From: Caldinitratiruptor microaerophilus
GTDB taxonomy: Bacteria > Bacillota > Sulfobacillia > Symbiobacteriales > ZC4RG38
Length of the DNA stretch: 64,000 nucleotides
Direction: 5' to 3'
Assembly: GCF_025999835.1 (NCBI RefSeq)
Contig: NZ_AP025628.1
Coordinates: 1,674,001 to 1,738,000, forward strand
Shown here: positions 1-12,224 of the stretch, one piece after another
Layout of the letters: every line of letters begins with the position of its first letter
Position numbering within the stretch: position 1 is the first letter of the stretch
The notes under the pieces: model-generated
What the model was told of the DNA's origin: nothing
Seen by the model: the letters and a program-made list of their open reading frames with translations, nothing else
The model's database searches: none
Program-made: the position numbers and the translations under genes

Positions 1-1604
1 AAGCTTCGGTAGGTGACCCGACAAGGCCCGAATTTTTTGGTTCGTTATGCACTCCGCGGCAGCGCCCTCACAAGCTCACGTAGCACGTACTTGACCCACG
101 GCGAGCCGGCAGCTGGTCCGCTGAGCGCCGGCAGGTTCACCCGCAGCCATGCCTCCGGATCATTCAGTTCCCCGGGCTGCACCCGAATCGCCGTCGAGCC
201 GGTTGCCTGGCGCAACACCTCCGACTGCATCGGCCAGGCCTGCCGCCCCATCACCGCCAATTCCCCGTTCGCCCGGGCCGCCAGCAGCCGCACCAGATGG
301 TCCGCTCCCCTGTCACTCCACTGCGCTCCATGGCGCTTCATCCGTCGGGCGACATGGTGGAACACCTGCCCCTCAATGGTGCCCAAACTGTCTGCGGCCC
401 CGGAACGGCAGATGCCGTCCCAGTTCTCCTGCAGGTACTTCCGCAGCCCTGCCACACGCTTGCGCTGCGCCCCACGACTGGCCCGCTCGGCCGTCGCCAG
501 CACCTGCTCCACCTGGCTCCAGTCCTTGACCTTCAGGGCCTCCACCGCCTTCCGGTAGGCCTCCTCGTCATGCGACAGACCCTCCAGCAGCGCCCGGCGG
601 AGGTGGAACGGGTCCAGCTGGTACCTCGCTCCGGCAAACGTCCCCGCCCACTGCTTCACCCACGGGGCACCGTCGCCGCCCACCACCACGTCCTGTACCG
701 CACTCAGATCCCACTTGCTGCCGAAATCCGCATACGTCTGCTCCGAGAAGACCTCCGCACTGGCCAAGCCTGCGGTCACCCGGCGCTCTACCAGTTGCCA
801 CCGGTTTTGCCCGACTTGCTCTTTGCCCTCATAGCCGACCGCCAGCTTCAGCCCCAGGTGCCTGTGGGCTCCCCGGGGACCACGGCCTTGGACCACCACC
901 TCGTCCACCTCAATCCGCAACCGCTCGGTCCGCCGCTGCCCCGCCGGCACCTCGCCACGGTCGAACACTGCACGGCGCTGCGCTTCGGCTTGCTCCACCC
1001 GTACAGCGCCCACCTCCTGGACCTCACGCCAGACGCTCATCGCTCGGACATCCATGCCCCCCAGCGTGAGCTTCGCCAGCACCGCCGCCGCCCGGTGGTA
1101 CGGCATCTCCGCGGCCATCGCCACCGCCAGTTCTGTGGCCCACGGCGACAGCCGCTGGCGGGCTGTCCACCCCAGCGCCTCGTCCAGCAGGAAATGGCCT
1201 TCCCCGCTCTGACGGTCCCGGTAGTACCGCCGCCGCACCTGCACCTTCCCAAACGGCGTCACGATCGTCCGCGGCTTGCTGTGCACCAACTCATATCGCG
1301 CCGCGTCCCGCCGGCGCATCAGCTCGTCGTCCAGCCGGTGCAACGCCAGCACCAGCGCCCGTCGCGCCACCTCCTGCACCAGCCGGAAGATCCCCTTCTC
1401 CAGTTCCATGAAGTCGTGGCGGGTCCGCAGCAACTCCGAGATCCCATGCACCAGCAGCAGGATTAGGTCCATGATCTCACGAACTAGCCACATCGAGACC
1501 TCACCCATTACCAGGCCTTGTCGGGATGGTTGCTACCGCAACCTACCAGGTGAGGTCTCATTCTTTGTTGTCCCCACCATCTCCTCCCGAAATGTTATCC
1601 GGCC
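1..1604 (-). mobile_element. ISLre2-family insertion sequence, copy A (left 9 bp off the window)
   Basis: This copy matches the element at 12224-13833 base for base apart from three substitutions that I found (260, 529 and 1560) and a 3-bp insertion near 1583. The window starts 9 bp inside the element, judging from copy B. The right end reads CCGAAATGTTATCCGGCC at 1587-1604. Its reverse complement matches the left end seen in copy B at 12 of 18 positions, so it is an imperfect terminal inverted repeat. The expected 9-bp target duplication would be AACTGTCGC at 1605-1613, but its partner lies outside the window. The only gene is the transposase. Confidence 0.9.
45..1508 (-). CDS. ISLre2 family (UPF0236) transposase, copy A
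   Basis: Full-length 487-residue transposase that moves its element by DDE chemistry. It is recognised by overall similarity to the ISLre2/UPF0236 family. The N-terminal third contains the family-typical KVQVRRRYYRD region. Candidate acidic residues are in EVDEVVVQGRG (about 200-210), VGGDGAPWV (about 276-284), LDPFHL (about 298-303) and TIEGQVFHH (about 383-391). The reading frame is intact, so the copy may be active. It differs from copy B at one residue seen by eye, Val in place of Ala in EALKVKDW, caused by the base at 529. It lies antisense to the neighbouring plus-strand reading frames, which are shadows. Confidence 0.93.
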   Translation of the reverse strand: MGEVSMWLVREIMDLILLLVHGISELLRTRHDFMELEKGIFRLVQEVARRALVLALHRLDDELMRRRDAARYELVHSKPRTIVTPFGKVQVRRRYYRDRQSGEGHFLLDEALGWTARQRLSPWATELAVAMAAEMPYHRAAAVLAKLTLGGMDVRAMSVWREVQEVGAVRVEQAEAQRRAVFDRGEVPAGQRRTERLRIEVDEVVVQGRGPRGAHRHLGLKLAVGYEGKEQVGQNRWQLVERRVTAGLASAEVFSEQTYADFGSKWDLSAVQDVVVGGDGAPWVKQWAGTFAGARYQLDPFHLRRALLEGLSHDEEAYRKAVEALKVKDWSQVEQVLATAERASRGAQRKRVAGLRKYLQENWDGICRSGAADSLGTIEGQVFHHVARRMKRHGAQWSDRGADHLVRLLAARANGELAVMGRQAWPMQSEVLRQATGSTAIRVQPGELNDPEAWLRVNLPALSGPAAGSPWVKYVLRELVRALPRSA

Positions 1605-1684
1605 AACTGTCGCATCGGAAGCCCTGCGCTTACAGCGAGGCTGTCTGCGGGCCGGCCGGTCCGCCACGGCCCGCAGGCCCGTGC

Positions 1685-2245
1685 CTATTCCGTGATCCAG
1701 CTGGTCTTCTCCTGCCAGGGTGTCCGAGGGGTGTCCCGGACCTCCGCCGGCAGCCCCACGTAGATCTGGCCGATGATCTCCGCATCGGCGGGCACGCCCA
1801 GGAATTCCCGCAGGGGCTCATAGTGGATGAACTGGCCGGTCCGCCAGATCGCCCCCAGGCCCTCTTCGTGCGCCACCAGGAGCATGTTCATGATCGCCGC
1901 GGCGGTCGCCAGCCGGTTCTCGTGGGTCTCCTGCTCCGACTTGCCCCGTCGCGCGCTGACGAAGATGAGTGCAGGGATCGTCCGGATCTCCACCGTGTGG
2001 CGGGAGATGCGGTCCGGATCCGTCTGTCCGGACTCCCGCATCTGGCGGGCACGGAGCTCGGCCACGCGCTCTCGCCCCGTCCCCATCACGACGTAGAAGT
2101 GCCACGGCTCCGTCAGCCAGTGGTTCGGAGCCCGCACCGCCGCCTCCAGCATGCGTTCGATCGAATCCCGCCGGATGGGGTCGGGCAAGAAACGCTTGGC
2201 CGAACGGCGGGTAAGGATGGCCGTGCGTACATCCACGCGGGTCAC
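1685..2245 (-). CDS. nitroreductase family protein
   Basis: A 186-residue FMN-dependent NAD(P)H oxidoreductase of the nitroreductase superfamily. The N-terminal RRSAKRF motif followed by ERMLEAAVRAPNHW is the usual FMN-phosphate-binding start. The C-terminal half has the GLGAIWRTG segment and ends with IYVGLPAE, the GxP region near the flavin. The true substrate cannot be told from the sequence. It lies 33 bp downstream of the FAH-family gene on the same strand and is probably cotranscribed with it. The right end of the insertion sequence is only 80 bp past its stop codon. Confidence 0.85.
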   Translation of the reverse strand: MTRVDVRTAILTRRSAKRFLPDPIRRDSIERMLEAAVRAPNHWLTEPWHFYVVMGTGRERVAELRARQMRESGQTDPDRISRHTVEIRTIPALIFVSARRGKSEQETHENRLATAAAIMNMLLVAHEEGLGAIWRTGQFIHYEPLREFLGVPADAEIIGQIYVGLPAEVRDTPRTPWQEKTSWITE

Positions 2246-2278
2246 CCCCTGCGCTGTACCGGATCCGCACCGACGCCG

Positions 2279-3163
2279 TCAGGCACGGCGGAACCGGTTG
2301 ACCAGGCGGCCGAGCCGGCCGATCTCGATGGCGACCTCGTCCCCGTCCTGGAGCCACACGGGCGGCTTGCGGGACATCCCCACGCCGAACGGGGTTCCGG
2401 TGGCGATGACGTCTCCCGGTTCCAGGGTGATCCCCTGAGAAATGTACGATACGATCTCACGGACCGGAAAGATCATCTCCGCCGTGCTCGAATCCTGCAT
2501 GACCTGCCCGTTGAGCAGGAGGCGGATCGGAAGGTCCTGGACGTCGGGCACCTCGTCCTTCGTGACGAAGTACGGGCCCAGCGGGGCGAACCCGTCCTGG
2601 CTCTTGGCCCGGACCCACTGCCCGTCCGAGAACTGAAAGTCACGGGCGCTCACGTCGTTCATGATCGTATACCCGGCGACGTAGTCCAGCGCCGCCTCGG
2701 GAGACACGCCCTTGCAGCGCCGCCCGATGATGACGGCGAGTTCCGCCTCGTAGTCCACCTGGCTACTTGCCGCCGGCAGCGTGATGGTCTCGCCGGAGGC
2801 CGCCAGCGCGTTGTTCCACTTCGCGAAGAGCACGGGAGCCTTCGGGGGCTCCATCCCGGTCTCACGGCAGTGATCCAGGTAGTTGAGGCCAACGCAGATC
2901 AGCTTGCCGGGTTGCGGCACGGCCGGGGCCAGGGTCAGGCCTGCCTCGTCGACCCACTCGACCTCGCCCGATTCGAGAACTCGTTCCACGAACGCCTGGA
3001 GGCTGCGAAGGGCACGTTCTCCGCCCTCCAGGATCTCGGTGATCGATTGCGGCACGTTTCGCACGCCTAGCCTTCGCCTCGCGGCATCGACGTCCAGAAC
3101 GCCGCGTTCGGTCCGCACGCCGAGACGCAGCCCCGTCTCGTCGCGGAACGTCAGGAGATACAT
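2279..3163 (-). CDS. fumarylacetoacetate hydrolase family protein
   Basis: A 294-residue FAH-superfamily enzyme; members cleave or isomerise beta-diketo acids in aromatic or sugar-acid breakdown. The C-terminal catalytic domain starts near residue 85 (ICVGLNYLDHC). The metal ligands are expected in DYEAELAVIIG, and VAGYTIMNDVSARDFQ and TGTPFGVG are classic family blocks. The N-terminal domain, MYLLTFRDE to about residue 80, is the shorter companion domain. I chose the ATG at 3163, which has a G-rich ribosome-binding stretch upstream, over a longer frame that lacks similarity. The exact substrate is unknown. The nitroreductase follows. Confidence 0.88.
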   Translation of the reverse strand: MYLLTFRDETGLRLGVRTERGVLDVDAARRRLGVRNVPQSITEILEGGERALRSLQAFVERVLESGEVEWVDEAGLTLAPAVPQPGKLICVGLNYLDHCRETGMEPPKAPVLFAKWNNALAASGETITLPAASSQVDYEAELAVIIGRRCKGVSPEAALDYVAGYTIMNDVSARDFQFSDGQWVRAKSQDGFAPLGPYFVTKDEVPDVQDLPIRLLLNGQVMQDSSTAEMIFPVREIVSYISQGITLEPGDVIATGTPFGVGMSRKPPVWLQDGDEVAIEIGRLGRLVNRFRRA

Positions 3164-3383
3164 CGCCGCTCTACCCCCCGTTCGAAGTGCGCCGGCCGGC
3201 CTCCCCGCGCCTGCCGGCCATGAATGCGTTCTTCTCCGGGGCCTGCTTCTCCTCCGGCACGTGGGCACAAAGGGCCGGTCCCCCGACCCAACCCGAACGG
3301 GGCCCCTCCACGGGCGCTTGGCACCGGGCTCCGGGACGTGCTCGGTCGGGCGCGCCCCGCTTCCTCCCGGGCGGGGGAGGTTC

Positions 3384-3650
3384 TCAGGCGACGCGCACGT
3401 CGACCGGGTGAACCTGGCCGTCCACGATACGATATCCCCGCAGGTCCGGCTCGTCCCCCGCAAGCGAGAGGATCAGGTAGACCGAGTCCGGGTGGTGCGC
3501 GTTCTGGATGTCCGTGGGGGAGGGGCAGGCCCGGGTGGCCGGATGCGGGTTGAAGATCGCCACCAGCTCGAGCCCATCCCGGTCCAGTTCCCGCATCACG
3601 CGCAGGATCTCCAGAGGCGGGATCGCGCCGGACCCGACGGTCGGGTGGAA
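3384..3650 (-). pseudogene. remnant of an M67/JAMM (Mov34-MPN) metallopeptidase
   Basis: The last 88 codons match the C-terminal half of bacterial JAMM peptidases, including ELVAIFNPHPATRACPSPTD and the closing YRIVDGQVHPVDV. The zinc motif is normally HSHP followed about ten residues later by SxxD. Here it reads NPHP, so the first histidine is lost. The N-terminal half, which carries the catalytic glutamate, is absent. The frame stays open to an ATG at 3746, but that portion has no family similarity and overlaps the start of the flavin reductase gene. I read this as a decaying fragment. A short expressed protein is possible but could not have normal JAMM activity. Confidence 0.55.
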
Positions 3651-3744
3651 GGACCGGGCCGGCACGCGCCGAATTCCGATCAAGCCGGCCACCGCCGGCT
3701 TCCCCAGAGACGGGGGATCACGACGAACGGGAGGGGATTCGCCC

Positions 3745-4221
3745 ATGGACCCCGCTACCAAGAAGCGCGCGTTGCGCGATATCACGTATGGCCTGTACGT
3801 GGTGGGAACCCGTGACGGCGACGAAGTGAACGCCTTCACCGCGAACTGGCTGACCCAGGCGTCCTTCGACCCGCCACTCGTCGTCCTGGCAGCGAAGAAG
3901 GGCAGCACGTCGACGGCGATGATCGAGTCCAGCGGCGTGTTCAGCGTGAACACCCTGGAGACGGGGCAGAAGGACCTGGCGGCCGAGTTCTTCAAGCCGG
4001 TCCACCGCGTGGGGAACAAGTTCGGCAACGTCGCCTTCCGACTCGGGGAGACGGGCTGCCCGATCCTCGAGGAGGCGCTCTCGTTCTTCGAGTGCCGGGT
4101 CGTCGACCGGGTGGACCGCGGCGATCACCTCATTTTCGTCGGGGAGGTCATCAACGCCGGCTTCCATCGGGAAGGCACGCCCCTCACGCTCCGGGAGACG
4201 GGCTGGCATTACGGCGGTTGA
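3745..4221 (+). CDS. flavin reductase family protein (FMN-binding split barrel)
   Basis: A 158-residue protein of the flavin reductase/split-barrel family, which uses NAD(P)H to reduce FMN or acts as the reductase of two-component oxygenases. The opening TYGLYVVGTRDGDEVNAFTA and the VNTL and GHLI-like segments (HLIFVGEV) are typical. The ATG at 3745 follows GGGAGGGG at a good distance. It is transcribed alone on the plus strand, with a strong hairpin immediately after the stop. Neighbouring hydrolase genes suggest a small catabolic island, but no oxygenase partner is present. Confidence 0.85.
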   Translation: MDPATKKRALRDITYGLYVVGTRDGDEVNAFTANWLTQASFDPPLVVLAAKKGSTSTAMIESSGVFSVNTLETGQKDLAAEFFKPVHRVGNKFGNVAFRLGETGCPILEEALSFFECRVVDRVDRGDHLIFVGEVINAGFHREGTPLTLRETGWHYGG

Positions 4222-4242
4222 CCCCCGGGCGCAGCCCGGGGG
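4222..4242 (+). terminator. GC-rich hairpin after the flavin reductase
   Basis: A perfect 9-bp stem (CCCCCGGGC / GCCCGGGGG) with a three-base loop starts right after the stop codon. There is no T tract, so termination strength is uncertain. Confidence 0.5.
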
Positions 4243-4392
4243 CCAACCGGGTCGGCGAGAAGGCTTGCGATCACGGAACGCTCGGGGACTTTCCCTCGGA
4301 CACCGGCAGGATGTGTCACGAATTCGTGGAATCCCTATGTTACTTCTCACTTCCCGGACGGCAAGACCAGGGGGATCTCAAGGGGGGTTCAC

Positions 4393-5334
4393 ATGGCGCG
4401 CACACACTATTTCCCTTCCGACAAGGTGCACTTCACCTGGGATGTGGGCCATGAGCCCGTGCTGGCGATCGACAGCGGCGATACGGTCATCGTCGAAACC
4501 CGCGACGTGAGCGACAACCAGATCACGCCGTCGTCGGATGCGAGTGTGATCACCACCCTGAACTGGGACCGGGTGTATCCCCTCGCCGGCCCGATTCACG
4601 TGAACGGGGCAGAGCCGGGTGACACCCTGGCCGTCGAGATCCTCGACATCCACACCCGGGGGTGGGGCTGGACGGCGATCATCCCGGGGTTCGGGCTTCT
4701 GGCCGAGGACTTCAAGGAGCCGTACCTTCGCATCTTCGACCTGAGCCAGGGTGACGTGACCTACCTCCGGGAGGACATCGCCATCCCGATCGAGCCGTTC
4801 TTCGGGACCATGGGGGTGTGCCCGGCCGGGGCCAGGGCCCAGCCCGTCATGCCGCCCGGCACGTTCGGCGGGAACATGGACACCCGGCAGCTCACCCGGG
4901 GCGCCACCCTGTACCTGCCGGTACAGGTGCCGGGGGCGCTCTTCAGCTGCGGCGACGCCCATGCCGCTCAGGGAGACGGCGAGGTCTGCGTCACCGGCAT
5001 CGAGGCACCGATGTACGCGGCCCTGCGGTTCACGCTGCACAAGGGACGGCGGATCCCGTCGCCCCAGTTCGTCACCGGCGGCCCGCTGACGCCGCGGGTG
5101 AACCACGCGGGCTGGTACGGCACCACCGGCGTCGGGCCGGACCTCATGCAGGCCGCCAAGGACGCGGTGCGTTCGATGGTCGTCCACCTGACGGAGACCT
5201 ACGGCCTGTCCGCCGAGGATGCCTACGTGCTCTCCAGCCTGGTAGTGGACCTCAAGATCTCGGAGATCGTCGACGCCGGTCAGTACATCGTGAGCGCCCT
5301 GCTGCCCCTGGCCATCTTCCGGCAGGCGAAGTAG
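4393..5334 (+). CDS. acetamidase/formamidase family protein
   Basis: A 313-residue member of the FmdA/AmdA family, zinc enzymes that hydrolyse formamide or acetamide to ammonia and the acid. Recognisable blocks are DSASVITTLNW-like (SDASVITTLNWDR), GPIHVNGAEPGDTL, PGFGLL and the FGGNMDTRQL and LFSCGDAHAAQGDGEVC segments that hold the metal and catalytic residues. The ATG is preceded by AAGGGGGG. It is a single-gene unit, separated from the flavin reductase by 171 bp and followed by a strong inverted repeat. The choice between formamide and acetamide as substrate cannot be made from sequence. Confidence 0.9.
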   Translation: MARTHYFPSDKVHFTWDVGHEPVLAIDSGDTVIVETRDVSDNQITPSSDASVITTLNWDRVYPLAGPIHVNGAEPGDTLAVEILDIHTRGWGWTAIIPGFGLLAEDFKEPYLRIFDLSQGDVTYLREDIAIPIEPFFGTMGVCPAGARAQPVMPPGTFGGNMDTRQLTRGATLYLPVQVPGALFSCGDAHAAQGDGEVCVTGIEAPMYAALRFTLHKGRRIPSPQFVTGGPLTPRVNHAGWYGTTGVGPDLMQAAKDAVRSMVVHLTETYGLSAEDAYVLSSLVVDLKISEIVDAGQYIVSALLPLAIFRQAK

Positions 5335-5362
5335 GCGCCCGCACCCCGCGGGAAGACGCGCA

Positions 5363-5401
5363 GAAGGCCAGCAGGACGGATGGTCCGTCCTGCTGGCCTT
5401 C
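5363..5401. terminator. bidirectional terminator between the formamidase gene and the rrn operon
   Basis: A perfect 18-bp inverted repeat, GAAGGCCAGCAGGACGGA / TCCGTCCTGCTGGCCTTC, with a 3-base loop. It lies between the end of the plus-strand formamidase gene and the 3' end of the minus-strand 5S gene, so it can serve both converging transcripts. No long T run is present. Confidence 0.75.
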
Positions 5402-5410
5402 AAGATCGCT

Positions 5411-5524
5411 CGGGCGCCGACCTACTCTCCCGGGGGCTAGGGCCCCCAGTACCCTCGGCCCTGGCGGGCTTAACGACCGGGTTCGGAATGGAGCCGGGTG
5501 TGGCCCCGCCGGTATGGGCACCCG
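5411..5524 (-). rRNA. rrf: 5S ribosomal RNA
   Basis: The minus strand carries the conserved 5S regions, including CCGAACCCGG and GGGAGAGTAGGTCGGCGCC at the 3' end. The two ends, CGGGTGCCC and GGCGCCCG, pair as helix I and set the boundaries. It is the last gene of the rRNA operon, with a 61-bp spacer after 23S and no tRNA. Confidence 0.93.
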
Positions 5525-5585
5525 AATTCGTGCACAGAGGCGTTGGGTCTGCGACCCAGGTGGAACCGCACGCCGCCTTTGGCCG

Positions 5586-10326
<4,741 letters not shown>

Positions 10327-10410
10327 AAAGCTTCCGCTTTCCCCCGGAAAGCCGATCCCGTCGTCCGGAATCCTCCCGGTTTCCGTCCGCAGGCTCCTTC
10401 CTGCCCACAC

Positions 10411-10427
10411 TGTTCAGTTCTCAAGGA
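10411..10427 (-). promoter_or_regulatory. boxA-like antitermination element in the rrn leader
   Basis: The minus strand reads CCTTGAGAACTGAACA, close to the TTTGAAAACTGAACA element of Firmicute rrn leaders, about 85 nt before 16S. A related sequence recurs in the 16S-23S spacer. Confidence 0.55.
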
Positions 10428-10486
10428 CCGGGCCGCCGGCCTTCCGGCCGGCGGGCGGCGCCCGACGGCGCCGCCGCAGGATCGTC

Positions 10487-10515
10487 ATCTTATCACGGCC
10501 CGCTACCGTCTGCAA
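10487..10515 (-). promoter_or_regulatory. candidate rrn promoter P2
   Basis: The minus strand carries TTGCAG (10510-10515), a 17-base spacer and TAAGAT (10487-10492). It lies between P1 and the 16S gene, which fits the tandem-promoter arrangement usual for rRNA operons. Confidence 0.5.
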
Positions 10516-10567
10516 CCGGTAATTGTTGCTATGCCGTGATCGACGCCCTGCTCTCTGGCGAGTGTTG

Positions 10568-10596
10568 ATTATAGCAGCGCCCCTGGCCGGTGTCAA
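10568..10596 (-). promoter_or_regulatory. rrn promoter P1 (perfect sigma-A consensus)
   Basis: The minus strand carries TTGACA (10591-10596), a 17-base spacer and TATAAT (10568-10573), both hexamers exact. Nothing native remains upstream beyond 7 bp: the 9-bp target duplication of the ISLre2 element starts at 10604 and the IS4-like element at 10614. Any original UP element has been moved more than 3 kb away. Confidence 0.85.
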
Positions 10597-10603
10597 CGTG
10601 GCC

Positions 10604-10612
10604 CGCTTCCCG
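10604..10612. repeat. target-site duplication of ISLre2 copy B, left copy
   Basis: CGCTTCCCG here is identical to 13834-13842, which directly abuts the right end of ISLre2 copy B. The two halves are separated by the ISLre2 plus the IS4-like element that later inserted at its left junction. The preceding GGCC also matches, by chance or because it resembles the element end. Confidence 0.8.
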
Positions 10613-10613
10613 G
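10605..10613. repeat. target-site duplication of the IS4-like element, left copy
   Basis: GCTTCCCGG here is identical to 12216-12224, so the element at 10614-12215 is flanked by a perfect 9-bp direct repeat. Its last base is the first base of the ISLre2 element it interrupted. Confidence 0.88.
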
Positions 10614-12215
10614 CAGGAGCTACGCAACTCCTCCTGCTGTGCCGCACCGCAGTGACAATTCGCGGCCTTTCCCTTGAGCGGCAAAATTCGCGGTCCGGAA
10701 GGAATTTGTTGGTAAGGCGCGAAGAAGAATCCCGGCCCACCCATCCTCTCCCAAACGGGTGGCCGGGGAGGTCGAGAATGAAACTGCTCAAGCAGTTCCT
10801 TCGCTACGTCTCCAACACGTTCCTGCTCCCCCAGCACCTCCGGCGCGTTCACGCCCGCCGCCATCCCACCCGGGTTCAGATCCCCACCGACTCCGCCCTT
10901 TTGGCCTGGATCCTCGGTTTCGCCGCCCGCGTTCACAGCCGCGAGGAACTCGGCCGCCTCCTCGACCGTCGTTCCCTCCACCGCCTCACCCGCCGCCACA
11001 TCAGCGCCGACTCCCTCGCCCGGATCGCCGCTCAGCTCGACCGCGACTGCCTTCGCGCCCAACTTCTCGTCCCGCTCATTCGCCGCATGCGCCGCAACAA
11101 ACTCTGGTCCCCCGGCTCCATCGGCCCCTTCGTCATGGTCGCCATCGACGGCACCGAACCCATCCGCTCGGACCACCGCCACTGTACCCACTGTGCCACC
11201 CGCACCCGAGCCGACGGCCAGGTCGAGTACTACCACCGCGTCGTCGTCGCCTCTACCGTCGGCACCCACCCCCGCATCCTCCTCGACCTGGAACCCGTCC
11301 TTCCGGGCGAGTCCGAAGTGGCCGCGGCCAGTCGCCTGCTCGAACGGCTTGCCAACACCTTTCCCTGGCTCCATGTCTTCCTCCTCGACGCCGGCTTCGC
11401 CAACGGACCCTTCCTGGCCCAGATCCACCGGTTTGGCCGCGGCTTCATCGTCCGGGTCAAAGACCACGAGCGCCGCCACCTGCTCCGCGACGCCCAGGCC
11501 CTGGCCGCCCGCTCCCAAGCCGACCGGTGGGAGGCCGCCTGGGGCCACCACCGCCTCCGCGTCCATGCCTGGGATGAGGACGGGTTCACTTCGTGGGATT
11601 CCTACCCTGGTACCCTCCGGGTCTTGATCGTGGACGAGGAGGAACTCCCCGAACCCGCCACCCGCCGTCGACGCATGCCCTCCCCCGGCAGGCTCTGCCC
11701 CCGGGCCTTCTACGTCACCAACCTCTCCCCGGGGCAGCTCCCTACCCGGGCTCTGTGGGAAGCGGCTCATCACCGCTGGAACCTGGAAAACACCGGCTTT
11801 CATCAGCTCAAGCACGAGTTCCACTGGAACCATGCCTTCGCCCACCAGAGTCCCGGGGCACTCTTCAACACCTGGCTGCTCCTGGCGGTGGCCTTCAACC
11901 TCTTCCTCACCTTCGTCTACCGCCGGCTTCGTGCAGGCAGGCAGGGCAACAAGCCGCTTCGCTGGCTCGCCCAGGAACTGTATGCCGCCCTACGGGTCGC
12001 GCCTGCTGAGCAACTGCCTTACCTGGCCGCCGGCTGACGGCATCCGCGCACGAACGGGTGGGGAGACGCAGGAACGAAGTGCAACATCCATCTACTGGCA
12101 GCAACAGAGCCCTCGCTCTGTACGTTCTCCTTTTCACTCTCTTCCCCGGTCCCCACGCAGACCTGCTCCAACCCACCTTTTCGGCCTCTCAGAAACCGGA
12201 GTTGCGTAACTCCTG
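10614..12215 (+). mobile_element. IS4-like insertion sequence, 1602 bp
   Basis: Terminal inverted repeats of 18 bp, CAGGAGCTACGCAACTCC at 10614-10631 and its near-perfect inverse (one mismatch) at 12198-12215, flank a single transposase gene. A perfect 9-bp target duplication surrounds the element. The target lay across the junction between the rrn upstream region and the left end of ISLre2 copy B, so this insertion is the younger of the two. Confidence 0.9.
10778..12037 (+). CDS. IS4-like DDE transposase
   Basis: A 419-residue transposase. The catalytic triad is expected at the Asp of VAIDGTEPI (about 130), the Asp of FLLDAGFANG (about 205) and the Glu of RWNLENTGFHQLK (about 335), which resembles the Y-R-E-K signature of IS4 relatives. 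A basic N-terminus (MKLLKQFLRYV) probably contributes to DNA binding. The ATG at 10778 has GGGGAGG upstream; the frame stays open further upstream but without similarity. The gene fills most of the element, looks intact and reads away from the rrn operon. The exact IS subgroup is not certain. Confidence 0.87.
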   Translation: MKLLKQFLRYVSNTFLLPQHLRRVHARRHPTRVQIPTDSALLAWILGFAARVHSREELGRLLDRRSLHRLTRRHISADSLARIAAQLDRDCLRAQLLVPLIRRMRRNKLWSPGSIGPFVMVAIDGTEPIRSDHRHCTHCATRTRADGQVEYYHRVVVASTVGTHPRILLDLEPVLPGESEVAAASRLLERLANTFPWLHVFLLDAGFANGPFLAQIHRFGRGFIVRVKDHERRHLLRDAQALAARSQADRWEAAWGHHRLRVHAWDEDGFTSWDSYPGTLRVLIVDEEELPEPATRRRRMPSPGRLCPRAFYVTNLSPGQLPTRALWEAAHHRWNLENTGFHQLKHEFHWNHAFAHQSPGALFNTWLLLAVAFNLFLTFVYRRLRAGRQGNKPLRWLAQELYAALRVAPAEQLPYLAAG

Positions 12216-12224
12216 GCTTCCCGG
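12216..12224. repeat. target-site duplication of the IS4-like element, right copy
   Basis: GCTTCCCGG, identical to 10605-10613. The next bases, GCCGTGTCAAGCTTCGG, continue the left inverted repeat of ISLre2 copy B. Confidence 0.88.

Noticed and set aside
3651-4028. N-terminal part of the minus-strand frame containing the JAMM fragment
   Set aside because: It lies antisense to the well-supported flavin reductase and shows no JAMM similarity.
10523-10777. N-terminal extension of the IS4-like transposase frame
   Set aside because: The extension reaches outside the element across its inverted repeat and the rrn promoter; the ATG at 10778 has a good ribosome-binding site.
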